Positions 32,981 to 44,093 of a stretch of 64,000 bases of DNA are shown here, in pieces (the first letter of the stretch is position 1; each line of letters opens with the position of its first letter). Location of the stretch: contig JAHRBS010000002.1 of the NCBI GenBank assembly GCA_024305745.1, forward strand, positions 1,798,001-1,862,000, written 5' to 3'. The DNA is from Polyporus tsugae (Eukaryota > Basidiomycota > Agaricomycetes > Polyporales > Polyporaceae). Below the pieces are notes generated by a model that saw only the letters and a list, made by a program, of their open reading frames with translations, did not search any database and was not told the origin of the DNA. Both the position numbers and the translations under genes were made by a program.

Positions 32981-34187
32981 GTGTGTGGGCGGTGGCGAAC
33001 CTTGATTCGTCACCGATCCCCACCTCAAGCTGCTCCTAATTCTAAATGATGTAAGTAAAATAGGGAGTTAAAACCAACCGCTGAATGCCAAAACATACAG
33101 CCCATGCTAGTTCGCCCGGGGCGAAGCCGCGCGTCAAGGACTGTAAGCACTGGAGATAGATGCAGGGCACCATCAGACCCAGTGTTGGCCACTTGTCCGC
33201 TACCGAGTGTCCTTCTTTCTAAGGGTGGGAACAGCGGCGATGTGGAAAAGGGGCCAGTAATGCCCAATCGTATCGGAGGAGACTGCGCTGCCTCGCCCGG
33301 CTCGACACCTGCAAAATGGCCAAAAAGGTTCAGAACTGACCATATACCAACCTGAACCTCTGGCACACCAGGAGGAAACAGTGTTGGGCAAATAAGAACA
33401 TTGTGACACTATCGAAACCAACTGCGAAAGTGAAAGCACCACTTCAATCTTTCGCAATACACAATCCCCGGAATATATAACCACGTACAGGAATCCTGTC
33501 AAGCGAGATTGACATAGTGCGTCGCTCACGGCAATGTGGTCCTGGGTTGCTAGGATAAATATGCATTCTGCCTGCAGAAAGCAAGCCGGGCTACGGCTAT
33601 TGCATCTCTGCGCACAAAGGCGATGGCACCAAATTGTCTTATAAAGCCAAGAATCCGAATTAATTGTCTAGAAAGGGCCAATGCCTCGAAGCACACTGAT
33701 CAGAACCAAAACGCCTCACCTCACATGCGGCTTTTGGGATTAAGAACGGGCAGACAGAAACCATAGCCCAACTACGCAGGGACCAGGATGGGTGAATGGC
33801 GAACTCGAAGCAAGCAAGCATGTACTCACCAAGTTTTCCGACACATGGGCTGCCGGCTGGCCGTTGTGACAACGAACCATCAGCTTGGACCGCGTACAGA
33901 TGGCACTGCAACTGTCACTTTGCGTGGAGGTAAGGGTCAAACATGAGCTTGAATGGTTCGAGAGGGGATCGACGCGTCAAGATCGCGAACGGGTTCGGCA
34001 GGAGGATGACTCGGAAGGCATCGTTCGGGGCCCTGAAGTTGCAAGCACGGAGGGGTTTAGAGAGCCAGAAATATGTATGACGTCCAGTTCAAAGCAAATT
34101 GAAACTGCGTTCTTACCAGCACGTGACCTATCTAACGATCGCAAACAAAGTCAAGGTCGGACGCCAAGATGTGCACCAGGTACTAGG
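32981..34187. other. Intergenic, no gene seen
   Basis: Only short frames are present. The plus frame just before 34188 stays open for about 100 codons in phase with the next gene, so an N-terminal extension of that gene (for example from ATG 33900) cannot be excluded. Confidence 0.45.
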
Positions 34188-35275
34188 ATGATTCCTAAAC
34201 ACTCGAATCCTTTTACGGTGCTCAGCTCTACGGCTACTATTTCTCGCTCTGCTCTCCGCGACTCCGACGATGAGGACGAACCTATCCAAACCGACCCGGA
34301 GCACGCACAGATGTTGGCGCGGCTGGAAAACATCTTGAAGAGGACGATTGCGGATGTACTTCCCCCAGCCTCGCAAGTAGAGGGCCAGCATGATGGGGAC
34401 ACATCGAGAAAGAAGAAGAGACGCAAGGTTGAGAAGGAGCAGGAAGACGCCAAGCGAGTGCTGGAGGGGAACGAGGAGGTCACCGTCGTTTGTACGTCTT
34501 GCACCCTATATAGTGGTATTACGCTGCCTCTCATAGGACGCGACCGACGTCAGCCTTTCGACTGTTCTCTGGGAGTGCGCAACCAAAACCTATAGTGCTT
34601 GCGCCCAAGATCAAGCCCTGGATTGCGTATGTTCCTTGTCCTTCTTTCTGCAAAGGTGGCCCGAGGCTGAGTGAGAGGGCAGTCCTGAAGGTCCCGCGCT
34701 GGAGGACACCGCTGAGGAAGCAGATCGCAGAGCATCTCGTGCACGGGCCATCGCTGTCGACTACGCATGGGTCATGAATGAGTCGACTACGCCCCGCGTT
34801 GTGAGTCCTTGTCTTTGGCCGCAACTTTCTCGTCTCATCTCCGTGTCAGCCACCTCCCGGCCGTCCGAAGGAGGTCATGCATTTACACCCGGCCATCTCA
34901 CATGCTGGTGCACCTCTCCTTTTGCTGGAGAGAACCAAACCCACCCAACCGAAGCCCCCTCGCATTGCCCAATCCAATCCTGAAGTTGAAGTCGAACCCT
35001 CGCCACATACTCACGCGGTATCCGAGTCTTGCTGTCCTATCGTTAAAGCGAAGCCAGTGGCGGACATTGGTGTAGCAGAAAAACGGAAACGACGGAGAGG
35101 CAAGTCACGCCAGAAGCCGCCAATCCAAGCGACGTTCTGGCGGCCTCTGCCCGACTTGGGCGGGAAGGCCCTGGGATACGCCTGGGGGTACATGGGCAGC
35201 CACCCGCTTCGACCGGGCGAGAGCGCCCACTACACTCGAGACACGATGAATAAGGCCGAATATGACGAAGCATGA
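34188..35275 (+). CDS. Orphan basic protein, unknown function
   Basis: Model: join(34188..34491, 34554..34626, 34683..34800, 34850..35275), 306 aa. Phases close and the junctions read smoothly (VTVVSFRLFSGSAQPKPIVLAPKIKPWIAPEGPALEDT across introns 1 and 2, given in pieces). An acidic N-terminal part (DSDDEDEPIQTDPEH) and a predicted helix (QMLARLENILKRTIADVL) are followed by a Lys/Arg cluster (RKKKRRKVEKE) that could be a nuclear signal. The C-terminus has RKRRRGKSRQKPP and then a motif-like end: WRPLPDLGGKALGYAWGY, HPLRPGESAHYTRDTM. That WRP-GYAWGY segment looks conserved in kind, but I do not recognise the family. It ends 31 bp from the convergent Cut9 stop. Confidence 0.65.
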
Positions 35276-35306
35276 TCCATTCTCGTCGCCAACCTACACG
35301 CTACAA

Positions 35307-38101
35307 TTACAAGCTGGTATCCTCGAAATCCTCACCCGGGGACATGGTCTTGGCGACTTGCTTTCCCTTGTCCCGGTGCTCGCGCATCTGCCTCTCCCAG
35401 TTCTCCTCGCCGCCTGGCGCGCCTTTCCAGCCGAAGGGGCCCATGTCTGCGCTAGCTTCGAGTGCCATCTCGAGCAGCTCCAGGACGTAGCCGTTGATGG
35501 GGTCGATACTGAGTGCCTGTATGCGCGCGTTAGCAAGAGAAGTTGGGGAGAGGAAGGGCGAGAAATTGTCGAGGAAGAGGGGTGGTGGGGAGGGAACGGA
35601 CCTCGTGGTACTTCACGACGGCGGCTTCGATGTTACCGAGGAGGTGTTGTGTCACGCCCATGAAGGACAGCGCGGTCACGTTGCGGTAGTCGATCTCAAG
35701 GACTCGCTGGTAGGCCGCTTTTGCCTCATCTAGTCGACTAGGGAGTATAGTGCTGGTCAGTGGTCACACACCAACGGGGAATACACTTTTGCGTCTCACC
35801 CTAGTCTCCTAAGGGCCGTGCCGAGGTTGAGATACGTCGGGATCCACGCCTTTTGGGACGACTGCACGACCTGCGCGAGGTCTATCGCGCTCTCGAACAA
35901 CTTCGCAGCGGTCTCGTAACTACGTGAAAACCCGTCAGTCCAGCAAAAAAGAAACAAAACAAGTCATATACGCACTCCTCCTTCGTGAACGCCATCACCC
36001 CGCGCTCGTTGAACAGCAGCGGGTCCGCGTCGCACATGTGCTGCGCGGCCAGCAGCGCCTCCTCCGCCTGGTGCTGGTTCGACAGGATGATCTGCTCCAT
36101 GCCCACGAACATGAGCGGCATGTGCGAGCCGGTGTAGAGCCGTGCGCATGTCGAGTACGCAGTGACGGCGTGCTCGTGCTCGCCCTCGAACGAGAACGCG
36201 TGCGCGAACGCGACCCACGCCGGCGCGAAGCGCGGGTCCATGAGCGACGTCTTGGAGAAGTACGTCCGCGCCTCCTGGTACTTTTGGATGCACATGTACC
36301 AGATGCCGACGGCGTACCAGGAGATGGCGTTCTCGGGCTCGCGTTCGACGAGCTCATGCGCGAGGAGGAAGAGCTTGGGGTTGAGGTGGGTGAGGTGGTA
36401 CATGCAGGCGATGTGGAGCGGCATCGTGTTTTTGTGCACGCTGACGAGGCCGAGGATCCTGGGGTGGGTGGACGGCGTCAGATCAGCCTTGATGCAGATG
36501 AAATAGGGAGCGCATACCGAGAGGTGACGGCAAAGCAGTCCGCCCAACGAAGCTGAGTGTATAGCGCGTCCGCGAAGCTGAATAGAACGTCAGGATTGTC
36601 TCCAAGTCCGTACTCATCCACGAGACGCTTTCGAATGAGCGCATGTTCTTCAGTGTGTTTGTACTTCCGTAGTCGTGATTGGTACGCGAGCCGCACGAAG
36701 TCCGCGTCGGCGGGTGTTTGTTCGTGGTACGCTAGATGTGCCACAAACTCCCATTCTGCATCACAAATGCTTAGGAAAGAGTACCCAGTGTGTAGGGGAG
36801 TAAAGGAGAACACATACCTTCATCGGGGGTCATCATCTCGCCACTGACGAGCTGCTCAAATGCCTCGTAGCACTTAACGTCAAGCGCGAGAGCTTCCATG
36901 AAGCACTGTTTCGCTTGGTCACCTCGGTTGAGCTTAAGCATGAGCAGTCCTCGCAAGTTGCACATCGACGCTTCGATCTACACTCGACTGTCAGGCCCAC
37001 GAGAACGGTCAAAGACTAAGCCGCACATACCTTTATGCCCCCATCCACGTTCGGCACCTGCGGACCCTCACCATCATCGTCCCTGAACGGATTAGACTCC
37101 CCAAGCATCTCCAGCGCGTCGCTCCACTTCCCCTGCCGCATCTGGCACTGCGCGGCGAGGTACCTGCACGCGACACTCATGTCGACCAAGCGCGATACAC
37201 CCTCCTCGTACTGAATCGCGACGTCAATCATCTCGCCAGGTCCTATAGGCAGGCGCTGCACTCCGGGCGCGAGCACTCCAACCCCCAAGGCGATGCCCGA
37301 TGGCAGCGGCGGCATTTCTCGGCCCTTGCCCTTTGCGTTCGCAGCGGCGGGCGCGAAGGGCGGCTGGAAGGTGCCGCCGTTCGTCGGCGCGAGCGGGCCT
37401 GCTTTGGGCGGCGTAGTGGGGAACGGGCGCGTGAGAAGCCTCTCGGCGCGCGAGTACTCGTGCTTGAGGAAGTACGTCTGCGCGAGCCAGAACGCGTCGT
37501 TCGGGTCGCCTATCGCACAAAAGCAAACCAGCGTCAAGGCACCGGCACGACGACGGAGAGCGAGCGAAGGGAACGCAAACAAACACTCACTCGTCCAGCT
37601 GACGATCTTGTCGCCCCAGAACGCGGCCGAGTCGTACAGGTGCTGCATGAGCGCGTCGTGCCTCCAGAGCCGCATGCGATTTACGATCCCCCACTCCGGC
37701 CCGTCCCCGTCCTCGCCGTCGCCCTCGTCGTCCGCGTCGTCCTGGTCCTGGAACACGTCTGTCGTGTCGTTCGCGAGCGGGTGCCGGCCGTGTCCCGTCC
37801 CTGGCCCTGCCCCGATCTTCTTCGGGGTCCTCCGGGCCTTCCGCGGAGACGTACGCAAGGGAGACGTCTGGAGGATGGAGCGGCTCGGGTCGAGGTACGA
37901 ATACGAGTAGGCCGCGGCACTGCTCGCGGTCGCGTTGGCAGACGCGTCGGCGAGGGAGTTGAGGAGCGGCTGGGGTCCGAAGGAGAAGGATGAGTTAATG
38001 GAGTGGCGGGGTCCAGTCGGGTGGTTGGCGTTGTTGGTGCGCGAGCCCGAGGGCGAGGGGGGCCGAGGGATCGCGAAACCCGTCGGGGGCGTAGCGGCCA
38101 T
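35307..38101 (-). CDS. CUT9: Anaphase-promoting complex TPR subunit Cut9/Cdc16 (APC6)
   Basis: Model: complement(join(35307..35516, 35602..35737, 35800..35919, 35976..36458, 36518..36755, 36818..36977, 37031..37509, 37591..38101)), 778 aa. The first 140 residues are disordered Ser/Pro/Asp. Then comes the Cut9 signature RLWRHDALMQHLYDSAAFWGDK, followed by DPNDAFWLAQTYFLKHEYSRAE and a row of TPR repeats to the C-terminus. Examples are YLAAQCQMRQGKWSDALEML, ISWYAVGIWYMCIQKYQEAR, PAWVAFAHAFSFEGEHEHAV, TYLNLGTALRRLGRLDEAK and ALSFMGVTQHLLGNIEAA. Cut9 dimerises within the APC/C ubiquitin ligase and holds the small subunit Hcn1/Cdc26. The donor of intron 7 (GTCCGT) is unusual. It shares a 301-bp divergent promoter with the Nop15-like gene. 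Confidence 0.93.
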
Positions 38102-38402
38102 GGCGCGACTAGTTGAAACCGTGCGGGGTCAGAGATACTGTGGGGTCTTTGAGGTCGGGGGGCGCGACGGGGTGGAGGCTGCGGGGATCGACGTTGAACG
38201 TTGAAAGTTGAAGGCGAAGAGAGAGGCGCGGACGACGCGCGTGAACGCCTGTGAACGCGTCCAATCTCGAGACCACGTGGCCATCCATCATCGGCGCTTA
38301 TACTACATCCGCCGAATTTTTGGTCTGCGTCGTTTGGCAGGTTACTCGTCTCTGTTCTTGCAATCCCCTTCCCTCCTTCCACGCCTCTCCCACTACGTCA
38401 AC
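38102..38402. promoter_or_regulatory. Divergent promoter between CUT9 and the NOP15-like gene
   Basis: The two start codons are 301 bp apart on opposite strands, so promoters must overlap. The sequence GACGTTGAACGTTGAAAG near 38188-38205 contains AACGTT palindromes, which recur at other intergenic sites in the window. CT-rich leader precedes ATG 38403. Confidence 0.55.
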
Positions 38403-39907
38403 ATGGCGAAGGCAGCTGCGGAAAAAGCGCCAAGGATCGCCAAGAAGAAGTCCCAGCAGGACCTCAAGGCTGACGCACCCCCCAAAACGAGGAAGACCAA
38501 GCAGGTCGAGGAAGAGCCCGTTCCCCCTCCCGTCGATCCTTCGCCATCGAAATCAAAGAAGGACAAGAAACCGAAGGACTCTGCGAAGGAGGCAGAGGAG
38601 CCCCAGGCTGCCGTTGCGATTGGGAAGAAAGACAAGAAGAGGAAGGAAGGGGTCAAGGCGGTCGCGCTTGAGGATAAGGCTGTCGAGGTCGAGGCTGAGG
38701 GGCCGGTGGGTAAAAAGGGAAAGAGGACGGTCACGGATGTGGAGGACAAGGGCGGGGAGGTAGCGAAGGAGACGAAGAAGAAGCGGAAAAGCACCGCGGT
38801 GGAGGAGGTCGAGGAGGCTCCCAAGGTGAAGAAGTCGAAAACGGCACCCGCTGCCAAGGAGCCCCCATCATCGCCTGCTAAGCCTACGCCGAAGGAGAAG
38901 AAGAAGGCGAATCGTGTGAAGGTCACTGAGCCCGAGCCTGAAGCTGAGGAGGAGGATGCAGAGGAGAACGAGGCAGAGGAGGAGTTCTACGGTTTCGAGT
39001 CCGACGATGACGATTCCTCCGACGAAGAGGTGGACGACATCCCTGGCATCGATCTCGGCAAGCTACCGACCATAGCGAAGGACGATGCCACGGTCAAGCG
39101 GAGGCTGGAAAAGGCCAAGCGGAAACCAGTACGTGTAACCAATGTTTGTCCTTCCAATGAGACGCTCCATTCACGCTCGCGCGTTCACTCCTGCAGACAG
39201 AAGACCGGGGTGTACTTTACCTCGGCCGCATACCCCATGGGTTCTACGAGGACCAGATGAAGGCGTACTTTTCGCAATTCGGCAATGTCACTCGCATCAG
39301 ACTGTCCCGAAACCAAAAGGTGTGTATCCGTACTGTATCCGACTCTACGATAGTTTCACTAATCACGTCTCGCAGACCGGTAAGCCAAAGCATTACGGCT
39401 TTATCGAGTTCGATTCGTCGTCCGTCGCCCGGATCGTCGCCGAGACGATGGACAACTACCTCCTGATGGGCCACATCCTCACATGCAAGGTCATCCCCAA
39501 GGACCAGGTGCACCCCGAGCTCTGGGTTGGAGCGAACAGGAAGTGGCGGCCCGTTCCCCGCGATCGCGTCGCGCGTGTCGCGCACAACAAGGTGCGTCTC
39601 ATGCTCGTGACGTCTCCATATTTCATTCCTGCCCCTCCCCCCTCGTAATTTTTCTGCGCTTCCCCATAAGCGAAGCTAATGCGGCCTGTACTCTATAGCC
39701 GAGGACCGAGGAGGAGCTGGAGAAGGCGGAGGCGCGCCTACTGAAACGCCAGCAACAGCGGAAACGCAAGCTCGAGGAGGCTGGGATCAAATACGACTTC
39801 GAGACCATCGCATATGTGAGTTGACGATGATGCAACCCCATTCATCGTGCTGAACGCGGTGATGACGTTATTTGCAGAAAAAGAGGCCGAAGCCTAGCGA
39901 GGCATAG
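38403..39907 (+). CDS. NOP15: Nucleolar RRM protein, Nop15/NIFK-like ribosome biogenesis factor
   Basis: Model: join(38403..39128, 39197..39319, 39376..39591, 39699..39815, 39878..39907), 403 aa. The first 240 residues are a Lys/Glu-rich, low-complexity tail. One RRM follows (about 246-325) with RNP2 LYLGRI and RNP1 [33 protein letters not shown] lies between them. After the RRM come the family-typical [21 protein letters not shown] and a basic coiled segment ([21 protein letters not shown]). This layout is that of yeast Nop15 and human NIFK, which assist 60S pre-rRNA processing in the nucleolus. The fungal core proteins are smaller because they lack such a long N-terminal tail. The last exon has only ten codons. 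Confidence 0.9.
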
Positions 39908-42106
39908 GTGCTGCGGATGGCTGAAGTGACTTATCTCTTTGGCAAGGGGGGTTGACGTTGGGCGTTGGGCGCTGTACTGTGCTGTACCGCTAAAGGTTTC
40001 AAACGACGAACGTTGCTCGGCACGATGGTTTTTCCAGCACTGGACTGCTTTCAAACATGTCAGCCTCCTGGCTCTCATGGTGCGCCGCCCGGAACACGGA
40101 GTGTACATTTGAACGTTTTAATCCTGGCGTGGCTCGGCATACTCACAGCATGTGCAATCTCGGCACGCATTGCTGGCCAGACGACTGGCTGCTCGCGGCG
40201 TCCTCGGTCACTCAAGCTCGTAATTCCATGCAGAAGCCAGGATCTGGACATGAATCGCACGAGGTCTGTCACGTAATACCACGGCCGTCGGCGCTGTCAA
40301 ACGTCTGTATGATGCTCCCCGTGTTTGTCTTGCTCTTCCGGCGTATGACCTCCTTTCAACAGCTTCTCAACGTCCGCCCCTGGCACAGCGCTTGTTATCG
40401 CTGCTTCGTTGGCCACGCTCCTTGGGGCTTATTCAAGCTCAGGCCCACGGACGGGAGTCGTGCTATCCGGTGAGTGTCTGTTGAACCATGAATGCGTTTT
40501 CTTAGGGGCTTTTCCCACCGTTGTCCTCACGCGTTGCTCTTATTTTCACCTTTGATCCCCCGACGATGAACATTATCGCGCATCGTGATTCTGGATCTGG
40601 GTTCTGTGATATCGCGAAAGAAGTGGCGGGCCTAGATCCAAGTTGCAAATGTTTGGAAGGTTGTGGCCCCCCCTGCTCCTGTAGAGCGGCCGAGATTTCG
40701 GCTTGGCATGCGCGATCATATACGCATTTCGGGCAATGAGCTCGTGGATGCTGGTCGAGTCGTCGTTCAACAACGCATTGACGCTCTATGCTAATACCAG
40801 AGAGGTCTCTGGATGGGATTGGGGGCTTGTACGGTGACTACTAAACAAGTCTCTTCGTTAGCATCGCGACGGACGAACGTGCCATTGGTGCTGCGGAAAT
40901 CGGGGATCCTTGACCTGTACAACGATATCCCTGGGCGTGCCAACATGATAAGTTACCATACATTTTATGATCATCTGCCGACGCCTCTTCGAAGTCCTTC
41001 TAAAGACGTCATTCGAGACGACGCGTCGGTGCAGCTGACGGCCCACCGGCCCAGAGGTTTCGATGGTCCAACGTAGCCTATCTGAGACGCGGTTTCGCCG
41101 CTGTCAGACGAGTGGGAAAGGCACCTCACATATCCATGTTCTCGGGCAGCTCCCCACCCGCCAAGCTCAGGTGCCGCAGCTGTCGAACCTTGCCACGCAG
41201 TCAGACTAGGTTCATCGTCGCACGATGTTGCGCCGACCGGACAGCGCGGATATCCCTTATGTGATGCTCAGGGGATGTACGAGTTCCCAGTGCTTTCCAC
41301 ACACAATTGCTACCACTATGTAGGTTCCTGTCGGGGGTGAGACTATTGCCACGAGGAATCACGATCGCTGCGGGGAAGTACGGCTGCTTCAGGTGATATG
41401 CTAGGAGCGGGGGGGTGTCCTTAGTGTAGAGGCTGGCACGTCCCAGCCTCGAGCGACGGGGGGTTCCTGTCCGCCGCCGAGGCTCGAGCTTTCGGCCTGC
41501 GGGACGGTCTTAAGGGTACATTGCAATCGCATCACATACTTAAGGTATTGGAGCGATCGAAAGAAGGCCAGTAGCTGGGCGGATCGGGAGCTGTAACTTA
41601 ACTTACTGTACATTGTATCGACGATCCACAGCGCTTGCCTTATCCGGGAATCACCGCCATTACGCTCCGTCACGAGTGCCAAAAACCACCAGCGAAGCAA
41701 CATCAACCGGATGGAGCTCTCCAAATAACAAATACGAGAGAATCGAATAGACATTATATGCGTCATGCGTGGCGCGTCTATAGTCTACAAGTACAGGTAG
41801 TAGGTATATATCCCATCATATCCGAGCAACCCATTGATTCGGCGGCGGTCCGGACCCGAGCAGACGGCGCAGTGGCACTAGTTTTTGTAGGTAGGCATTA
41901 CACTCAGCAACAAGTACACCTTCGAGTGTTGGATGAGTAGACAAGAGAATGTTCGATCCGATGGACATGCGCAGTGTAGGAGCGGGAGGAGACACAGAGA
42001 GAGGGATGGGAGGCGTGATGGGATATAATAATAATCATGTATCGGAGGGAGCGAGTGAGCGTGAGGACAGGAAAAACAACAAGAAGAGACCGAAACCACA
42101 AACGGC
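39908..42106. other. Intergenic, no gene seen
   Basis: About 2.2 kb. Plus frames at 39965-40473 and minus frames at 40573-40773 and 41401-41766 lack domains. A short hairpin, GAGGCTGG...CCAGCCTC, lies near 41431-41453. It may hold decayed sequence. Confidence 0.5.
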
Positions 42107-44093
42107 TCATGCCCTGCTGCTGCTGCTATTGGCGGCACGGCTGCTCTCGATGAACCCGTCCTGGTTCTCGTTCGAGAGCTCCTCGAGCGACTGGAGCTTC
42201 GTCTCCTTGATGAGGAGCGTCGAGAATATCCCCGTAAGCATCCAGAACGCGAAGATCTCGAGCCTGTTCGAGTCGGCGTCAGCGCACGTTCTCCGCGATG
42301 CAAGAACAAGTACTCACAGGTGGTTGACGAACTTGTTCTTGCCGCCAATGTTGACGAGCTTCCCGAACCCGACCTGCGCGACGATAGCGCCCAGCTTGCC
42401 CGACGCCGCGGAGATGCCGTGCGCCGTCGACCGGTACCGCGTCGGGAACACCTCGCCGGGGACGATGAACGTGGTCGTGTTCGGGCCGAAGTTCTGGAAG
42501 AAGTTCGTGAGGCAGTAGAGGAACACGAACGCCTTCCTTCCACCGTCCGACGCGGTGAGCTTGTTGTACCCGAAGCCCATGGTGCAGAACAGTATAGTGA
42601 GCATGGTGAAGCCCATGAGCTGGATCGGCTTCCGGCCCCACCGGTCGACGAGGAGGAACGTCGCCCAGTACCCGGGGATGAGGCCCGCGGCGGAGAGGAT
42701 CATATTGCCGACCGTGATGTTCTTTAAGTTCTCGTAGATCTTCTCGCCGCCCGTGAGCGACGAAGAGGGGGAGCCGAAGCCGATCGCCTGCAGGATGGTT
42801 GACGAGTTGAGGCCGAGTCCGTAGAACGCGATGTCGAGCGCGAACCAAGAGTACGACGTGCCGATGAGGAGCTTGAGGTTCTCCCACTTGGAGAAGTAGG
42901 CGACGAAGTCCCGACGGGAAGCCTTAGGTGCCTGAGCACGCTCGACGACGGCGTCGGGGTCGACATAGTAGCTACCGGTCGTGAGGAAATTCTCGACGTC
43001 CTGGGTCGCCTGCTTGACGTTACGCTCGACGTCCATGGTGAAACGGGGGGTCTCGGAGATGGTGAGTCGGAAGTAGAGGGCGATCGCACCGGGAACACAG
43101 CCAAGACCGATGAGAATACGCCACATCTGGTCGACCTTCGCGTTGACCAATGGGTCCTCGTGGAGGATGGAGTCCTTGTATGCGGCGACAATGATGAACC
43201 CAACCAGGGCAGCGGCTGAATTGAGGGAAACATGAGTCTAAGATTACGACAAGATGGGAAGGAGAAAACGCACTGAATTGGCCCCAACCCTGGTTTGCGA
43301 ACACGGCCGTCATCATCCGACCACGTATGCGCGTGGAGGCGAACTCGGAGGAGATAACGGCAGAGAGGGGGTAGTCACCGCCGATTCCGATACCCATGAT
43401 GAACCGCCATACGATAAGGACACCGATGATGTTCACAGCGTGAGCTTCGCCAGAAACCACCTGACCGAAAGTTGCGACGATGATGAGCATAAGCTCGACG
43501 CCGTCTTCCGCGCCAAGTCAGCCACGCCCGTGTTGAATCAAAATAGTTGTCACTCACACATCCGCTTACGGCCGACAACATCCGCAAGCCAACCGAAGAG
43601 AAGCTGACCGACGAAAGTCCCGACAGGGGTCGCAACCTTGACGCCGAGGTCCTGGTTCGGGGAGAGCGACTGAGACCCAGGGACATTTCGGTTGACTGTA
43701 GGCCCGACATCTTTGAGAATTGATCTTTAACGGCCAAGTATGAACGACGTACCCGGTCCGTAGACGTAGCCAAGCATGACGGAAGCAATGTTGATTGCGA
43801 AAATGTCGTACGCATCGGTAAAGAAGCCAACACCAGCAACCATGCAGACTTTGATGTGGAACCAACTGTAATTAGGCGCATGATTAGTGTATATGGGGAG
43901 TGTGGATGTTGTGAAGAAGTGGACGGGGTGCTCACGAGAACTTGGCCTGGTCAATCTCGGCGAGGGCTGCACGACGCTTTTCGTCGAGGGCGTAGCCCGT
44001 GTCGCTCGGGGGCTTGAGGGTACCCTTGGCGAGCTTGGAGACGGGCTCCTCCGCGGAGCTCGTGGAGGTCTTGTCGGCCGCGTATGAAGCCAT
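42107..44093 (-). CDS. PHO84: Inorganic phosphate transporter, MFS Pho84-type (copy 1)
   Basis: Model: complement(join(42107..42263, 42318..43215, 43274..43504, 43558..43710, 43753..43865, 43936..44093)), 569 aa, the usual length. It has twelve membrane helices with the phosphate:H+ symporter signature. Landmarks are [13 protein letters not shown] in helix 1, [17 protein letters not shown] (MFS loop 2-3), [18 protein letters not shown] in helix 4, RLTISETPRFT at the end of helix 6, and [13 protein letters not shown] with [22 protein letters not shown] in the second half. The C-terminus is short and Ser-rich. Pho84 imports phosphate at the plasma membrane and is induced in phosphate starvation in yeast. 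A TATA-like GTATTAAAAG lies near 44183-44195 on the minus strand. A second intact copy and a decayed one lie to the right. Confidence 0.93.
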
